Below, piece by piece: positions 62,366 to 64,000 of a DNA stretch of 64,000 bases. Source of the stretch: Spirosoma sp. KCTC 42546 (GTDB lineage: Bacteria > Bacteroidota > Bacteroidia > Cytophagales > Spirosomataceae). How positions within the stretch are numbered: position 1 is the stretch's first letter; each line of letters starts with the position of its first letter. The notes under the pieces were generated by a model. It saw nothing but the letters and a program-made list of their open reading frames with translations, did no database searches and was not told the DNA's origin. The position numbers and the translations under genes were made by a program. The stretch spans positions 5,126,501 through 5,190,500 of the forward strand of contig NZ_CP041360.1 of the NCBI RefSeq assembly GCF_006965485.1, written 5' to 3'.

Positions 62366-62373
62366 TATATTTG
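62366..62373 (+). promoter_or_regulatory. TAnnTTTG -7 box upstream of the M14 gene
   Basis: TATATTTG matches TAnnTTTG; a TTTA stands 17 bp upstream (62345-62348) as a weak -33. The leader to the carboxypeptidase start (62538) would be about 160 nt. The rest of the 428-bp gap (62110-62537), apart from the hairpin, shows nothing recognised. Confidence 0.4.
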
Positions 62374-62537
62374 AATTAAGGGGTTATTAAAAATTATATT
62401 CTCCCTGCATACCCATTCATAAAATCCAATAAATTATATTGACTTCAGATCTGATCTATATCCATTGGCTCAGTTTTCAGGCAAAATCAAACACCCCTAA
62501 ACTAACTCGTACAAAATCCCCAATCAATCCATCAACA

Positions 62538-64000
62538 ATGCGTTATTCTACTTATTCATTCCTGGTTATGCTGCTGGTCAGTTTGAGCACAGCAATGGCT
62601 CAGACACTCCCCTCTCCCAAGGAACATTTCGGGTTCGACATCGGCGATGATTACCAGCTCGCGACCTACACCCAAACCGAAGCCTACGTTAAGAAGGTAG
62701 CTGCTGCTTCTGACCGGACCAAACTGATGGACATCGGCCTGACCGAAGAAGGTCGTCATCAGTTCATGCTGATCGTTTCGTCGCCAGCAAACTTAAAAAA
62801 CCTGGCGCGCTACCAGGAGATTTCGCAGAAAATGGCCCGTGCAGAAGGTCTCTCCGATGATCAGGCGCGTACGCTGGCGAATGAAGGCAAAGCCGTTGTC
62901 TGGATTGACGGTGGTCTGCACGCAACCGAAACCGTTGGTACGCATCAGCTCATCGAAACCATCTATCAACTGGTGAGCCGCAAGGACTCCGAAACCATGC
63001 GCATTCTGGATAATACCATTATCCTGCTGACGCACGCCAACCCCGACGGACAGGAAATCGTATCGAACTGGTACATGCGCGAACCTAAACCAGAAAAACG
63101 GTCGCTGGATAACCTGCCCCGTTTGTATGAGAAATACGCTGGTCACGACAACAACCGCGATTTCTTTATCATGAACCTGAAGGAAACCCAAAACATTGGC
63201 CGTCAATTGTTTGTCGAGTGGTTTCCGCAGATCATGTATAACCACCACCAGGCGGGCCCAGCGGGTTCTGTACTGGCGGGTCCTCCTTACCGCGATCCGT
63301 TCAACTACGTTTTTGATCCGTTGATGGTAACGGGTATTGATGCACTGGGTGCCGCGATGATCAACCGGATGAATGTTGAGAACAAACCAGGCTATACTCG
63401 TTTGGGTGGTTCTGTATTCTCGACCTGGTACAACGGTGGTCTGCGCACAACGACGCACTTCCACAACATGATCGGGTTGCTTACCGAAATCATCGGGAAT
63501 CCAACGCCCGAAGAGGTTCCTCTGGTCCCTAGCCGCCTGATCCCTAACGGAAATACGCCGTTCCCGGTTACTCCCCAAAAATGGCATTTCAAACAGTCGA
63601 TCGAGTATTCGGTATCACTCAACTACGCGGTACTGAACTATGCCTCCCGCTATCGCGACGAATTGTTGTTCAACATCTATAAGATGGGTAAAAACTCCAT
63701 CGACCGGGGCAGCAAAGATTACTGGGGCCTTTCGCCAAAGAAAATCGACGCGATCAACCACGCGTTTCAGACAGACCCGAAGAAACCAACCTCTACGTCT
63801 GCAAACGCGGCTCTGGCACAATACGGATTTATTCCGCGCGGAGGGGGCATGCCGGTTAAATACTTCGATACGATCATGAAGGCCCCTGTCCTGCGCGATC
63901 CTCGTGGGTTCATCATTCCAGCCAATCAACCTGATTTCGCAACGGCCGTTAAGTTTGTCAATGCGTTGATCCGCACCGGTATCCAGATTCAGCAAGCCAC
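62538..64000 (+). CDS. M14-family zinc carboxypeptidase, 3'-truncated by window edge
   Basis: Secreted peptidase, at least 487 residues and open at base 64000. Signal peptide MRYSTYSFLVMLLVSLSTAMAQ. The zinc motif HxxE is at DGGLHATETVGTH (His128, Glu131), and LLTHANPDGQE, YNHHQAGPAG and the C-terminal catalytic-Glu context IGLLTEIIGNP fit the M14 fold. It probably trims C-terminal residues from peptides outside the cytoplasm. It was identified by reading the sequence, as the frame has no stop in the window. Confidence 0.9.
   Translation, partial: MRYSTYSFLVMLLVSLSTAMAQTLPSPKEHFGFDIGDDYQLATYTQTEAYVKKVAAASDRTKLMDIGLTEEGRHQFMLIVSSPANLKNLARYQEISQKMARAEGLSDDQARTLANEGKAVVWIDGGLHATETVGTHQLIETIYQLVSRKDSETMRILDNTIILLTHANPDGQEIVSNWYMREPKPEKRSLDNLPRLYEKYAGHDNNRDFFIMNLKETQNIGRQLFVEWFPQIMYNHHQAGPAGSVLAGPPYRDPFNYVFDPLMVTGIDALGAAMINRMNVENKPGYTRLGGSVFSTWYNGGLRTTTHFHNMIGLLTEIIGNPTPEEVPLVPSRLIPNGNTPFPVTPQKWHFKQSIEYSVSLNYAVLNYASRYRDELLFNIYKMGKNSIDRGSKDYWGLSPKKIDAINHAFQTDPKKPTSTSANAALAQYGFIPRGGGMPVKYFDTIMKAPVLRDPRGFIIPANQPDFATAVKFVNALIRTGIQIQQA

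Noticed and set aside
62793..63995. Long minus-strand frames over the right end
   Set aside because: They are antisense to the M14 carboxypeptidase, whose motifs and signal peptide are clear on the plus strand.

Overview
The window looks like chromosome of a free-living, carbohydrate-degrading Bacteroidota, most probably Cytophagales close to Spirosoma. The reasons are SusC/SusD pairs, STN-type TonB receptors, DUF4249 lipoproteins, a C-terminal type IX secretion sorting domain, a Nudix-type AraR, weak Shine-Dalgarno signals and moderate GC. The genus is inferred from recognised families, not from a search.

Bases 1-30 kb are a pectin locus. From the left come altronate dehydratase (cut by the window edge), uronate isomerase, KDG kinase, KDPG aldolase and a hexuronate MFS transporter, then class I fructose-1,6-bisphosphatase for the gluconeogenesis this diet demands. 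After a small kinase-type toxin/antitoxin-like pair come a GH97 glycosidase, a small lipoprotein and a secreted pectate lyase. An ECF sigma factor, a FecR anti-sigma factor and a SusC/SusD pair form a trans-envelope sensing and uptake module, followed by a CE12 acetylesterase. The arabinose arm (AraR-like regulator, AraB, AraA, GH51 arabinofuranosidase, AraD, aldose 1-epimerase) handles arabinan side chains.

Bases 30-36 kb are mixed: an AT-rich nucleotidyltransferase pair, a minus-strand RidA / D-threonine-aldolase-like / dipeptidase operon, a VOC protein and a two-subunit 3-oxoacid CoA-transferase. Bases 36-47 kb hold a tightly packed plus-strand operon: secreted protein, STN-TonB receptor, two tandem DUF4249 lipoproteins, an MG2-type protein and a GH106-like glycosidase. 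Bases 47-52.6 kb carry a PQQ dehydrogenase with an internal cytochrome c, a ROK kinase, a SIS protein, a redoxin-fold protein without cysteines and a lipoprotein. Bases 52.7-60.6 kb form a minus-strand cluster of unknown role: two DUF4331 proteins, a TPR lipoprotein and a TonB receptor. A TetR regulator and an M14 carboxypeptidase (cut by the right edge) end the window.

The most unusual feature lies between the genes. About twenty long, often perfect dyad-symmetric elements occupy most non-coupled gene ends, and many start at or within a few bases of a stop codon. Several are assembled from a shared vocabulary of short hairpin words with TGAG/CTCA loops. Others are built from 7-8 bp iterations, and four share an apical core close to GTTGGCTGACGC. 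A separate ~125 bp dyad occurs twice. No CRISPR array, insertion sequence, rRNA or tRNA was recognised.
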